DNA of 64,000 nt from NCBI RefSeq assembly GCF_020283565.1, contig NC_060059.1, positions 4,161,501-4,225,500 of the forward strand. Direction: 5' to 3'. Shown here piece after piece: positions 23,438-35,597 of the stretch. The notes beneath the pieces were generated by a model. The model saw only the letters and a program-made list of their open reading frames with translations. It searched no databases and was not told the origin of the DNA. Each line of letters starts with the position of its first letter. The stretch's first letter is position 1. Made by a program: the position numbers and the translations under genes. Source of the DNA: Trifolium pratense. Taxonomy: Eukaryota; Streptophyta; Magnoliopsida; Fabales; Fabaceae.

Positions 23438-24460
23438 TGATATGAAAATATATTGTTTGTAAATCATTTACTTCAGGCAATTATTAAAATTTGGTGGCAT
23501 ACCACCAGACCAATTATTTTACCACATATCATCACAACTTAGGTAGCATACACATTTTAACAACTTTTTACTATGTGGAAATAGTATTGCCAAATTTACA
23601 TTACTATTATACATTCACTGTTGAAATTAAAAATGAAAATGGTTGATCCATCTTAAAAAGAAAAGACTGATCCATCTCACAACAACACTTATATAAGCTT
23701 TATCTCACTAGGTGAAATTGGCCATGAATCAAAAATCATCATAATGTTTTAGCATAAATCATATATATATATATATAGCCAAAATATGGACATAAGCATT
23801 TCTCAATAGTCATGTTAGCAATTTTTCATGATTTTTCTCTACATCTAGCAATTTGGCCGCCGTCCATATGATTTATTCTCCTTACTAAAGGATTTATAGA
23901 TTTCCTCCACACATGTTCAAACCACTTAAGTCGAGATTTAAGCATCTTATGTGCAATAGGTGCTAGTTTGCTATCCCAACTCTCTCTTTAGTGCTATTAT
24001 TCCTAATCCTATCTCATCGTATTTTTGTTAAGGATCTTTTCTCATTCAGTATTTCACTTATCCAATGTAACATCCTTGGTGGACTTCACTCCTGCTACAC
24101 TGAGCATTTTCATGTTGGTTTTTTACCACCCAACATTTCACCTGATATAACGACTAAACTTTTTGACATTATTATAAAAGAAATTATATGTCAATTGTCA
24201 TTGCAAAGAAAGAGTTTGTCATGTTAGGACATATGCCTGGCTACTGATACATTGTTCAAGTATCACAGCATTCATCTCAGGGCATTCACATGCAGCCTCC
24301 TCTGAAGTATAATTGTTAATTAACCAACACGCCAGTAAACAATTCAAGCTTGTCAGCTTCCATATCTTTAACAATTATAAAAATAAATCTGTTGTTCATA
24401 TTGAATTAAACAATTAACAATTGTAAACTTCCAAAGCTTCAAACCAATTAAATAAAAAAG

Positions 24461-24532
24461 GGGGCATTCCGAGAATCGAACTCGGGACCTCTCGCACCCA
24501 AAGCGAGAATCATACCACTAGACCAAATGCCC
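24461..24532 (-). tRNA. tRNA-Pro(UGG), copy 9 (type C unit)
   Basis: Identical gene body to copy 1, with a T-run terminator on the minus strand. Confidence 0.97.
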
Positions 24533-25347
24533 TCATATGAAAAGTATTAGTTTGCAAATATGTTATTTGGGACAATTGGTTTAGAAAAGTTTATACCTCT
24601 CATTTTCACCACATGTCATCCCTAAATAGGTTGATGGCTTGATTTCTATATAATATCCATTAGAACCTCAATACGTATTCTGATCAGGATTTAAGCAAAA
24701 ACATTCAAATCCGAATGTTATGAACAGTCTATTGTGAGATATAGGCAATAGACAAATCAAACTATGCATCAGAAACCACTGATAAAGCAATGCAAGCTAA
24801 AGAATGCAGAGATTAATACTGCACTTGGATTTCTGTCCATGCTCCCATTTCCTTGGGCAGGGGTAATTTATAGGCCTTAACCATTGTGCTTACTGTAGTT
24901 TTCTTATTACTGTTATATTTACTGAAATTGGAGCTTCTGTCACAGACAAGAAGTTTCCATTTTGAACCTTTCCCTCTAATTTTTGGTAAAGGAAGGGAAC
25001 TCACTCAGCTGTTAGTTAGCTGCAATAACCTAAAAGTTTTTTATGCCATTGTATTCTTAATTTAAAAACCTGAACGCGTCAAAGACAATGAAAAGTCACA
25101 AACATATCTTTATGATTATATGTGATATTTCAAAGTTGGAACATATCTTTATGATTATATGTGATATTTCAAAGTTGGAACTCCTACATAGCTCACTCCT
25201 AAAACCTTTAAAGGGTTTCTAATATATTTTGAACTATTTTGAGCAGTTTTATTTTGGAACTCCTACATTGCTCTCAACTTGTATGGCCAAAGATGCTCAC
25301 CACTATTTAGACCACATTACCACCCAATGTGTGACGCTCTCAACATT

Positions 25348-25523
25348 CTTTTTTTTTTTTTACCATGTTATAAATATTAAATACGAAATTTCCACCGTCG
25401 TTTAGCAATGACTAATCTTTGTCTACAAAAGGTGGGTTCTCCCCTCCCAAACAAATTTTCTCCATACGTAAGAGTCAGAGACCGAACCCCTAACCACTTG
25501 GAACAATTCATTGTTGGTAGTGA
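25348..25523 (-). mobile_element. tRNA-derived SINE, second family, minus orientation
   Basis: On the minus strand it reads GTGGTTAGGGGTTCGGTC and then TTTGGGAGGGGAGAACCC, as in the copy at 21321, and ends near ATGGTA plus an A-run (seen as T-run at 25350). An 11-bp direct repeat CTCTCAACATT flanks it (25337-25347 and 25524-25534). Confidence 0.85.
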
Positions 25524-25978
25524 CTCTCAACATTTTATACAGTGAATGCATATGTATTTAAAGCCAAAAAATGACATTTGTACAATCCCACTTACCAGAA
25601 GTAGCTACAGAATATTGGAATTTATACAAACAGTTGGAAGAAACATTTCAACAAACAGTTGGAAGAGACATTTCAACAAACAGTTAAAGGACATTCACAG
25701 TAAAGGCATATATACGACAAATATGAAATAATTTGAATTAAAAAAGTTACTAGATTCCAATGGGTTTTGAACTGTAAGCAAAAATTCACTATAGAGTTGC
25801 ATATTGAAGTTAAGAAAGAGTTGAAGAAGATGAATAAACCTGAATGTTGAAATTGAAACTTTCTGCTATGTAGGAACCCGCGTGTATGACTCTGTAAGCT
25901 CGAATTGACTGTGTTTTGACTTAAAAGTATTATAATAATCCTTCGTTGAGAAAAAAGAAATTAATTGATAAAAAAAAA

Positions 25979-26050
25979 GGGGCATTCGGAGAATCGAACT
26001 CCGGACCTCTCGCACCCAAAGCGAGAATCATACCACTAGACCAAATGCCC
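25979..26050 (-). tRNA. tRNA-Pro(UGG), copy 10, compensated T stem (type C unit)
   Basis: Anticodon TGG. The T arm is CGGAG-TTCGATT-CTCCG instead of CCGAG-TTCGATT-CTCGG: both sides of one base pair changed together, so the stem is kept. An eight-T terminator follows on the minus strand. The paired change argues for selection and function. Confidence 0.95.
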
Positions 26051-26130
26051 TCGTGTGATAATAATTTGTTTGTAAACATGTTAATGACAATCACAATATT
26101 TCTTTCTAATATCCATATCCATTATTAAGA

Positions 26131-29100
26131 TCACATTTTTTTATATAAGAAAAGTGTAATCACAATTTTGGTTCTCCTATTTAAAATTCATTCTACAAAA
26201 TTAATCCCTCTATTTTAAAAAGGACAGAATCAAATGACACTAAGATGTCAAAGTAACTGTGACAACAAATCTCATCTATTTATTTTGTTTAATTCAAATG
26301 TCTAAAATAATCATTAAAATAAATATATCACAAGTTAACTGAGAATCATATTGCTTTTTCTTTGAACTATTTTGTAGGATTGAGAGTTGGGTTTAACTCA
26401 ATCTTACAAAATCGACTAGTAAAATGAAGATTGTCCTCACTTATAAAATATATCAATTTCTGATCGGGTCATCCCTTAAAATTACTCTATTAATCTTTGC
26501 ATCAAATTCTTATGTACTTAAAAAATGGTTAAATTAAATTTGAAATTGAAGTTTTTAAGAATTTTTTTTATAATTTTATTAGTGTTGATCACACAACATT
26601 ATCAAATTGTATGTCACGACATTTAAAATTTTTTAAATCACTATTTTTGGTCCATAAATTTTTAGCCAATTTTTTGTTTTATTTTTTGTCCTTAATGATA
26701 AATTGTTGAAATTCTTAACCACATCATGTACTAGATCATACTAATGTGTAATTTGAGAAAATAAATAAAGTGTATCATATTAGCTTTATTGTGATTCATT
26801 CTCCATTATTTTGTAAAGTTTAAGTTCATGGGAGAATAACTCTAATTGATGGCTGCAATAAATAAAATAAAAAATCCTGGTTATTGGTACCAGTAACACA
26901 CAATAGAGATGCATGCTCTCCTTTGCCGATTCTGCCGTCACTCAAATGTGATAGCAAACGATTAAAAAAAACAAGAATTGCCACTGCACTTTATTCTTAA
27001 TAAAGTGTTTGCAAGTGGCTGTGCTTTGAATTCTTGATGCTGCACTCAAGCCTTGAGATTCTTATACATGGTGATGGTAATCTATCATATAACTCCCTTT
27101 TTTAAGTTATTGTATGAGAATTTGGAAAATCATTGGCTGCGACATGCTTATTTTTGTTTACATATGCCTTGCAAATATATATATGTCCCTGTTCTGAGGG
27201 TATTCAACTCAATTTTCTTTTGTTTGGTTCTAGTTGGAATATTAATTTTAATTAATTAATTGTGTGTGCATCTGATTTAGCATCACGATGAATTAGCGTA
27301 TAATTATATGTTCTAAAATCAATGTTTCACGAGTAGAATCATGGTATATAAACTATGTGTTAATGACAATTGCTTGTATGTGTTTCCATGTGGATCTATT
27401 TACTTCCATATGCATAAAAGAATGATGTATTGTAGAGAAAGTAAGTTAGACATTTTCGTATATTTCATAAGTTTGAAATTTTTGAATAAGAGAGAAACCT
27501 TATATTATTATTAATTTGGTTTAAGAGTGATTAAAGTATCACTGGTTCCTTCAAATAAAAAATGATATTAGTATTATAATCCATTTGATTTAAAATTAGT
27601 TTTAGTATCATATTAGAGTGGCCTCAGTGCCATTATATTGATTGATATTGTAGTATCAATACAGGTGGTATTGTAGTACCGTCGAATCATAGACGGATAT
27701 CGTACTACTGTTGAGTGATATTGTAGTACAATTCACGAATGTGTATTCTTTGACCAATTTCTACAGTGCAGTAGCATATCGTTATACGGTTGTAACTGAA
27801 ATGTTTTATCCTAGGGACGGCGTGGTTGATAGTCTGCTTGCACAATTTTGGACAGTGCCACGAAACCTAGTCCGGGACTCAACCCAGTAATATCTTCGGT
27901 GGCTAAAAAATATTTTTAACGATTTTTTAAAATCCCAAAACTCAAAACAACATTAATTTATGTTCATGTTGTTAATGTTATATTTAAAATGTGTTTATAT
28001 GATACCTATCTCTTATGTCAATCTTCTTTGTCCAAATTATGTTCAAGAAATATCAAAACTATATCCATTAGGAATAAAAGGTGAAACAAATATTTTTATG
28101 AGGACGGAAACGTCCTATTTTTATTTTTACGGACTAGAATTAAAATTTACTATATTTTTATGAACCAAAATCTTATTTAACCCTTATTTAAAATGACACC
28201 AAATTTTTTTCCTGACATTATTTTCATATTTGGAGGTTCAATCTCAATTGGTTTAGTGTTGCTGTCTTTTACACATAATATATATATATTTCCTATGTTA
28301 GATTATTTTTTATAATCTATAAAGGGTGGTTCGTGCAATTATAATAGGTTTATTTTAAATAAAACTTGGTCTAATGTGATGTAATGATTGTTTTGCCTAA
28401 TGGTGATTAAAGTTATAAGAGTTTTATATTAAAATTTAAAATAAATTCAAATCACTCTACTCTTCCTTTTACTAATGAGTTGTTGCCAAAAAAATAACTA
28501 TATGATAGAAAGGACATATACATAATAAAAAGTGATCATAAGTTCACTGTGTAAAAAAAAAAGGTAGTACTTTCACTATAAAAAAAATACAAGGAAAAAA
28601 CAGATAGAAGAGAACAATTTTAAAAGGAATTACATAGAACATTAAAGAAATCGAAATCATAAATTCGGATATGTTTTCTTACTCTTGAACCAAAAAAAGT
28701 TACATAATATAGTATAAGAGTAATAATATCAAGATCCTTAAGAATTTTGCTCCAACAGTATTTGTTTCATGATTGTTTTCATGTATGATCCTTTATAATA
28801 TAATTTAAAAGATAATGGACAATATACATATTCTACAAAATGAGGGCTTATAAAAATGTAGGCACCTCTAAAGTGCATCATCATCACTCTTTAATGTAAA
28901 TAATAAATTTATTTATTTATTTTTGGTAAAAAAAGTACTAAAATTAAGATATATCAAGATTATTACCGAAGGATTAAGGATATACTACTATTAATATGAT
29001 ATTACTTTAAATTCAGACACAATGATTGGCAGATAGTAAACATATCATTATCACCACATAAATCTATCTAAATTTTATGTAAACCTTGACCCTGTTTTTC

Positions 29101-29140
29101 ATCCTCAATTCACTCACAGGTTAACAACGCATCATCTATT
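26131..29140. other. Intergenic, nothing recognised
   Basis: About 3 kb of AT-rich DNA between the tRNA array and WLIM1. Short open frames (for example 27053-27259 and 27960-28163) carry no family signature. A CCTGACAT/ATGACACC-type low-complexity patch is present, but no clear element ends are seen. Confidence 0.5.
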
Positions 29141-29414
29141 ATCTTATAAATATATTTCATCTCAGGTCATTTGAAACTCACTGCTGTCCACAATCTTCCA
29201 TTCAATTTATCATTTCCTCCTCTAAATTCTTGTGTCTCCTTTTCTCATTCTCATCTTTTTCACAGGAAGGAGAAAGAGGGAGAGGAGGCATAAGAGAAAC
29301 TTCGGCAGAGAAAGTCCTTGCGGAAGAGTGAAACTTTGTTCCTCTCTTTCTCTGTCGCTCCTGTTCGTTTCGGCCACGCTTTGATCATTCGGTGATCTTT
29401 GTGTAACGAAAGCC
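29141..29414 (+). promoter_or_regulatory. WLIM1 promoter and 5' leader
   Basis: A TATA-like CTTATAAATATATT stands at about 29143-29156, followed by a pyrimidine-rich leader (CTCCTTTTCTCATTCTCATC near 29236). This spacing fits a leader of about 230 nt before the ATG at 29415. The start point itself is inferred. Confidence 0.5.
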
Positions 29415-30639
29415 ATGGCCAGTTTTGGAGGAACCACACAAAAGTGCATGGCATGTGAAAAAACAGTTTATCTCGTTGATAAGCTAACCGCAGATGGTCG
29501 TATTTATCATAAGGCCTGCTTCCGATGCAACCATTGCCGGAATACCCTTAAGGTATATAATATACATGTGCCGAGAAAAAGTATCTTGACATGTAAACAC
29601 ACATCTATGTTTAACTATCATAATATATGAATATGTAACGAATAAACTTTCTAATAGACGAATGCTAATTGTCAGTACATTATATTAGTAGTTAGATTTT
29701 GATTTTTGAACTATGAACCTCCTTCTCAAATTCTTTCAAGTGTTTTGGCTCAACCATTTGATTGAGCTACACATTGGGGACAAATGTAGTTAATAAATGA
29801 AATATCTGATGAAGGCTTTGCATATTTCCACAGATAGCTAGGGAAAGATATGAAACCATTATAAGGAAGACCCTTCAATGATGATTATGCATGCATAACT
29901 AAACTCACCAAATTATCCTACAATATTTTGTGTTGTAACTTGTAATTTGTTTGCAGCTAAGCAACTACTGTTCTTTTGAGGGGGTGCTCTATTGCAGACC
30001 ACACTATGATCAACTCTTCAAGAGGACTGGCAGCCTGGACAAAAGCTTCCAAGGTAATTTTGTCTTGTACACTAGAAATCATCTCATGTGAAAATTTTAG
30101 AATAAGCTAACATTGTGTTGTTTCCTCTCATTCTCATCATCACAGGAACACCCAAAACTCAGAAACTAGAAAGACAGATCTCTGAGAATGAGGTGATATT
30201 TCTATAGGTTTTCTTACCATATTTCATATTAAGTATTTGTTTGTTTGAGTGAGAGTTTGATAAACTTAATTTTGAATTAACAGAATACCAAGACAGTGAC
30301 AAACATGTTCTCGGGCACCACAGAAAAATGCATGTGTTGCAAAAAGACTGTGTATCCCACTGAGAGGGTATAACCAATATTAATTTCCAGTTAGTTAATG
30401 CTTTATACCCCCTCCTTCTAAATTTTAATACTTACTACATTGTTGTTATTCTATTAAAGGTTACGGTGAATGGGACTCCCTATCACAAAGGCTGCTTCAA
30501 ATGTACCTATGGAGGTTGTACTATAAACTCAGCAAACTTTGTTACACATGAAACAAAGCTCTACTGCAAACATCATCACATTCAACTCTTCAAAGAGAAA
30601 GGGAATTACAGTCAGCTTGAGACTGAAATTACTGTTTAA
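29415..30639 (+). CDS. WLIM1: Two-LIM-domain protein, WLIM1 type
   Basis: Five exons: 29415-29552, 29957-30053, 30146-30192, 30284-30367, 30460-30639 (546 nt, 181 aa). Plant two-LIM proteins bind and bundle actin filaments, and also occur in the nucleus. LIM1 (residues about 10-62) reads KCMACEKTVYLVDKL, then YHKACFRCNHC and LYCRPHYDQ. LIM2 (about 105-160) reads KCMCCKKTVYPTERV, then YHKGCFKCTYGGC and LYCKHHHIQLFKEKG. All expected Cys/His ligands are there. The start MASFGGTTQKCMAC, the linker TGSLDKSFQGTPK and the short C-terminus match the WLIM1 subgroup. The five-exon structure is the one typical of plant LIM genes. Confidence 0.94.
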
Positions 30640-31120
30640 TGTCTAGGAAAAAGAATGTTGGTAGTTTTGTAAGATGGGTGCTTCAATTTTGCATAAACGT
30701 TATTATGGTTTGTGCATGTTAAAACAAATGTATTGATGAGACAAGTACGATAAGTAAGGTGTAGACATAGGAAATTTGCTATGTATGCATCTTATTTTTA
30801 CTAAAATTATAAAGGCTCTGTGCTGCTTTTAGTGATGATTTCCAGATTCATACAACAAAATATTAGACAAACTCATCAAAATACAAATGCTAGCAACAAA
30901 TGAAATTTTCATATAAAGGCATCAAACAAAACACTAGGAAAATAAAAAACGACCAATCTTTTAATGAGACAGTAAAATGTTTGGAAGGAGTAATTCATGA
31001 CTTCACTTTCATAAAAGCAAACAACCAACAAGTAAAATAAAAAGATACTATAAGAACAATAATGAGTTCAAATTCAAAATACACATGTACTCAGTCCAAT
31101 TTGTGCAAAGTAATATCTCC
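30640..31120. other. 3' flanks of WLIM1 and the CYSTM gene (convergent)
   Basis: The two genes converge here, so this stretch holds both 3'UTRs. No other feature is seen. Confidence 0.5.
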
Positions 31121-32109
31121 TCAAAAGCATGCATCCAAGAGACAACAGCAGCAAAGAGCAGCCAAGCTGCAAAAATTTACAAAAGCAAATTAGATTACAC
31201 TACATCACATCGTTGAGTATATAACATAATGAATTAGCATAAAGCCAGAAATTAATAAGGCTGTTTACCAAAAAAATAAGAAACTAATAAGGTCATACAT
31301 GTGTGTTAAGTGGGTATCTTCAAAGAAAGGTAACGTGAGAGCCTAGGATTGTTATATATTTGCAAGAATATGAATTTAAAAAAATGAATAGTTGTAAACT
31401 CTAATGGAAAAGATCTTTAAAATATAACAACTTTAATAATAAAATTCTAAAAAAGAAACTAGTTTATAGAAAACTTGTCCACATAGGCATTGTTGTATAT
31501 AGCAGTATTTTGAATATGAAGAAGACCCTTTCAACAAGACAAGCAACCACTTCTAGATGCCTTAACCCACACGTCATTGACATCACCATCAATGACAGCC
31601 ACCATCCACCGCTTATTATTTTGAGTTAAAATTAAAATAATACAAATTTTAACTTCACAAATGTATAATATTCTAATCACTGCTTTATTTTATTTTATTT
31701 TTATTTTCAAATAGTTTAGTGGCTAAAATTTTACACCTTTCAAACCCTCCAAACCAACACCCTGAGTCATTATCTAGTTATTTTAATCTTAAATTAAGAT
31801 AATTTAGTTGATTAATTGATACTATATAATAAAAAAAAAACTGAAGGTAAGATACATTGGTATATCCGATAATATGGCCCCACATAAAGAAAGGAAAAAG
31901 AAAACAAAAAAGTAAGGCATCTACATCGAATAACGTGACAAGATAAGAGGAAAATAACAAAGTAACAATCAAATAGTGTGTCGGTGACACAGCACCGGCA
32001 ACAACCCCGATCCGGTGATCAATTCAACTCCAAGATCAAGATCACACCGTTGTAGATCCAAAATCACTTCAATTCAATAATCCAATTTTCAATTTCAATT
32101 TAATCATAC

Positions 32110-32146
<37 letters not shown>

Positions 32147-32521
32147 TACCATCCTTCCAAGCAACCAGGTCCGGATGAATTTTGATGTTGTTGAGGTGGT
32201 GGCTGAGCGTACTGAGGAGCATAAGGCGGTGGATATCCCTGTTGTGGATAGCCTTGTGGTGGATAGCCTTGTTGTGGAGGGTAACCTTGTGGTGGATATC
32301 CCGGTGGCGGGTAAGCATCTTTTCCGTAAGATTCTTGTGGCGGATAACCTAATTCCATCATCAAATCAAAACATCAATTAATTACCTAATTATAATAATA
32401 AAGTGTAAATGCATGCATGAAAAGTGTAAAGAATTAAGAAAGAAAAGAGGAAGAGGAGGAGGATCGGACCTTGCTGAGGAGGAACGCCGACGGGCGGTTG
32501 TTGTTGGTTGTAGTAACTCAT
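31121..32521 (-). CDS. CYSTM-domain proline-rich small membrane protein
   Basis: Three exons on the minus strand: 32521-32470, 32348-32150, 31166-31121 (297 nt, 98 aa). The start MSYYNQQQPPVGVPPQQ is followed by tandem GYPPQ repeats (residues about 18-75). The C-terminus GCLEGCLAALCCCCLLDACF is the cysteine-rich transmembrane (CYSTM) module, placed at or in membranes and linked in plants to stress responses. The third exon is only 46 nt and lies 983 nt from exon 2. I found it by looking for the missing CYSTM tail; phase and GT-AG signals fit exactly. Automatic annotation could end the protein early at ECLEGW. Confidence 0.92.
32114..32142. repeat. (GA)n microsatellite in the CYSTM gene intron 2
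   Basis: About 14 GA units starting eight bases inside the intron. On the transcript it reads as a (CT)n tract right after the donor. Confidence 0.95.
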
Positions 32522-33039
32522 CTTTTGGCAGACGAAGATGAAGGTTAGTTTGTAGCAGCAGCGATGGATCTGTTTTGTTTTGTTTAGCGAGAATATAGAG
32601 ATACTAGTATATGAATATGATCAATTTATTCCTTTATATATATAGTATCTAATTATTATTTCATTTAAATACTAGTTTATTATTGACGCCTCTTTGGGCT
32701 TTTTGTGGGGTGTGGCTTCTGTCATGGACTTGGAGGTTGTAACCGAGGAAAACTAACCTTTTTAATTTACTTTTCTTTTCCAAAAACAAATAATATCTAG
32801 AAGGAGAAAAATCTAGAAAATAAATTAGTTTTCTTTTTTTAAAAAATAAGATGGAAAAAATTGGAAATTTGATAAGTGCCAAACATTAGTAAAATTACAT
32901 GTTGAATTTAGGCACTTATTAACTTGTTTTGAAAGAAATCTTAAGTAAATTCTTCCCTTTTGTGTAAATATTGTTCTTAATCAAAATATATCAAATGCAT
33001 TCAAACCCAACTATGTTGATAAGTTTTGCCGAATAAAAG
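32522..33039. promoter_or_regulatory. CYSTM gene upstream region
   Basis: Holds the leader and promoter of the minus-strand CYSTM gene. TATATATATAG near 32633 is a candidate TATA region. Nothing else is recognised. Confidence 0.4.
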
Positions 33040-34110
33040 AAAGGTTTTTGAAGTTTTGAAGTATTCGCTCAGCAAACAATGGCGAGCATTGGCGAGCAAA
33101 GTCAGTGCAGCAAGGGTTCGTGGCGAGCAATAGCGAAGCAACAACTGCAAAGTTCGCTCAGCGAGGGTTGGCGAACAAACACAGTGTAATTTGGTATCTC
33201 AACGAGCAATGGCGAGCAAGTGCTGAGTAAGGCAGTTAAGAAACACGTGTCAGCAAACCCTCCTGTCAAGTAACTTGTTCGCTCAGCAAACTTGTATTTT
33301 CTAAAAGTCTGTAAATAGTCATCAGATGAAGTTTTAAAGATATCAACCACTTTTTAGAGAGCTCATACGAGTTATATTCCTAGATCTAGGGTTTCAAAGA
33401 GGTTTTGAAGGTAGATCCATCCAAACTTGAGAAATCAAGTGCTATGTTCTTTCATCTTTCATTTCTTCAATTTTGTAAGTTAATCATGGCTATGTGTAGC
33501 TAAATCTTTCTTTGTTGAGATTAGATGTAGTTAATTTATGATCATGTACTCATCTTAACTTTGCTATATAAGTTTTATTTATCAATCAATGTTAGTGGTA
33601 TCCTTGTTTACTTGTTTATTTCAAAGATTTGAATGATATAGACATATGTTTGTTTGAATCAAAGGTTTAGGGTAATCACTTATTGAACTTTAAAATTTAG
33701 ACATAGATTTTGGGTTTAATATTCACTTAAAGTATCAAAACTTAATATTATTATATCGATTAATGATTCGAGAAATCGAAGGTTGATAGGTACGATCGAT
33801 TTCACGGCGTACTCCGGACACGGATACGTTCGATGAGTGATACGTGATAATATTGAATGGTAAATGAAAAATATATATCATTAGTTGAGTGATACATGTG
33901 AATGAGTTAATAAAGTCTAATCCCGACAAATTCCTCTATCTAAATTTTAAACACTTTTACATCGCACTTTTTATGTTTGAAAACAATCAAATCATTTTAA
34001 AACTCGTACTTAAAATCATGGGTATTGTAGAACGGCAATTAATATCACACTAGTCCCTATGGAGACGATATTAAAAATACTTACTTTTGGTACTTCAACA
34101 AAATTCAAAA
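33040..34110 (+). mobile_element. Probable LTR-retrotransposon remnant (LTR-like)
   Basis: GC-richer start with repeated GGCGAGCA words (33080-33230), then a leader-like stretch (CTAGATCTAGGGTTTC). It ends in CCCTATGGAGACGATATTAA, of the kind I associate with legume Ty3/gypsy LTR ends. No coding domain and no second LTR is seen, and no target-site duplication was found, so limits are approximate. Confidence 0.45.
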
Positions 34111-34140
34111 GTAAGGAAATTATTTTTTAATAAGGTAATA

Positions 34141-34398
34141 CTCCCTCCGTCCCAAAATAAATGGCCTATTTTTTACTTTGTGTACTATTCATATTATTTA
34201 TTTTAACCATATTTTTCTACTAATATATAAATGCAAATATTAGCATATGAGATGTTTAATTTGTCTCAATGAGTATTTTCAAAATATATAATTTTTAATA
34301 AAATATAATTTACGATATTAATAATTAAAGTTGTACATTTGCAAACGTTACAAACGTTACAGTAGTCAACTAAGTCATTTATTTTGGGACGGAAGGAA
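34141..34398. mobile_element. Stowaway MITE
   Basis: Left end CTCCCTCCGTCCCAAAATAA and right end TTATTTTGGGACGGAAGGAA are inverted repeats over about 25 bp. TA target duplication at 34139-34140 and 34399-34400. A short (TA)n/(TG)n tract follows. Confidence 0.93.
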
Positions 34399-34400
34399 TA

Positions 34401-35132
34401 TATATATATATATATGTGTGTGTGTCATCATAGTACCAACCACATAGCATATGTAAGCACAATATTAGACAATTAAAGATTCAAATTGAAGATATAACCC
34501 AAAGTAAGACAATTATATTTTCAAATTTATTTGATTAAAATTGTTGAATCAGCAAAATAGAATAATCAAAGTTACTTGACAAAAAAATAAAATAAAATAA
34601 AATAATCAAAGTCAAGAGATTAAACTGAACTCTTAAAATTAAAAATACGTTTAGAGATAAAAGATGAATTTAAGCAGACTAGTTGTGAATTCAATTGAGT
34701 TAATCTTGTCAACTCATGAGAAATATGGTTCGCTTGTCATAAATAACTCACATTAAAATTTTGATTAACCAATAGAATGAACTTACAATTTTTTCATAAC
34801 TTTACGGTATTTTTTCCTATGCGACATGTAAATAGTTGTGCTGACATCTTTGCACAAACATCTCTAACTTATGCTCCTTGCATAATATTTAATAGGTTTA
34901 AATTCACTTTTAGTCCCCCAAGTTTTCCAATTGTGTAATTTTGGTCTCCCTAATTACAATTGTGCAATTTTAGCCCCTCACTTATACCCCTTTTGCATTT
35001 TGTAGTCTTGATTCTAATTTTGACTTATTTTGACCAACACATGCTGATGTGGCAATAGTTTTTTACACATGGATGGTTGTAATCGGCTATGATAGAAAGA
35101 GATATTCTTGAGTGGTCATTGGAAGGGGCCTC
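34401..35132. other. Intergenic, partial repeat-like sequence
   Basis: 34895-35000 has the TTTAGTCCCCCAAGTTTTCC and TTTTAGCCCCTCA phrasing of a common inverted-repeat element (compare 62660-63113), but only one arm is visible. The rest is unrecognised. Confidence 0.4.
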
Positions 35133-35137
35133 ATTAT

Positions 35138-35597
35138 TGTTGGGAATAACCGGCATAGAGAAAATAAAGGAACGCAATCAACAACACAAGAATATAACGT
35201 GGAAACTCCAAAACCGGAGAAAAAACCACGGCCGTTGTCAAAACCGACAACCAGAGAATAAACACTATGTGAAAATTATTACAACACATAGACTTCACTC
35301 TCAACCACCGCAAGCCCCACTACACCCACACTCTCCAAAGTAAATATTTGAACTACATCTCAAATACTCTTAAACAAGAGCATAAGAGAAAAGCAAAAAG
35401 ACACAAATATAAACTTAAAGTGTTTACAAGTGTTAATGCTTGGTGCAATTATAAACAAAGAACTTAGGTCCATTATATAGCTTTGATTTCCTCCTTGCTT
35501 CACAATTCTAAGCGATGTGGGACTTTCAATAGCTATTTTTAACCTCCTTCTCAACTTCGTTAGCAATGTGGGACTTACATTGCAATCAATCCCAACA
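35138..35597. mobile_element. Solo LTR
   Basis: 460 bp that starts TGTTGGGAAT and ends ATCCCAACA, with the TG...CA ends of an LTR. It is flanked by a perfect 5-bp duplication ATTAT (35133-35137 and 35598-35602). There is no internal domain on either side, so the element was reduced to one LTR, presumably by recombination. Confidence 0.88.

Larger units (their letters stand above)
11360..26130. repeat. Tandem tRNA-Pro array with three unit types (higher-order repeat)
   Basis: Ten intact minus-strand tRNA-Pro genes and one relic sit in homologous units of about 0.8-1.5 kb. Unit types are told apart by the DNA just right of each tRNA. Type A has TGTTTATGCATACCACAT (11823, 14694, 21768, 22647). 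Type B has TAGCAATTGG-like sequence followed by CCATATGATCTATTC-like sequence (12717, 16030, 23845). Type C has ATATTTCTTTCTAATATCCA-like sequence (13488, 16806, 24640, 26094). The order is A(relic)-B-C, A-B-C, A-A-B-C-C. Most tRNAs are preceded by CCAGATCTTCAACAATAA-like sequence. The array is interrupted at about 18.03-20.47 kb by other repeats. Confidence 0.88.

Noticed and set aside
32175..32381. Plus-strand frame over the CYSTM gene
   Set aside because: A shadow of the GYPPQ repeats on the other strand.
33060..33235. CRISPR-like array of short repeats
   Set aside because: The repeats are irregular in length and spacing, and the genome is a plant. LTR regulatory repeats explain it better.
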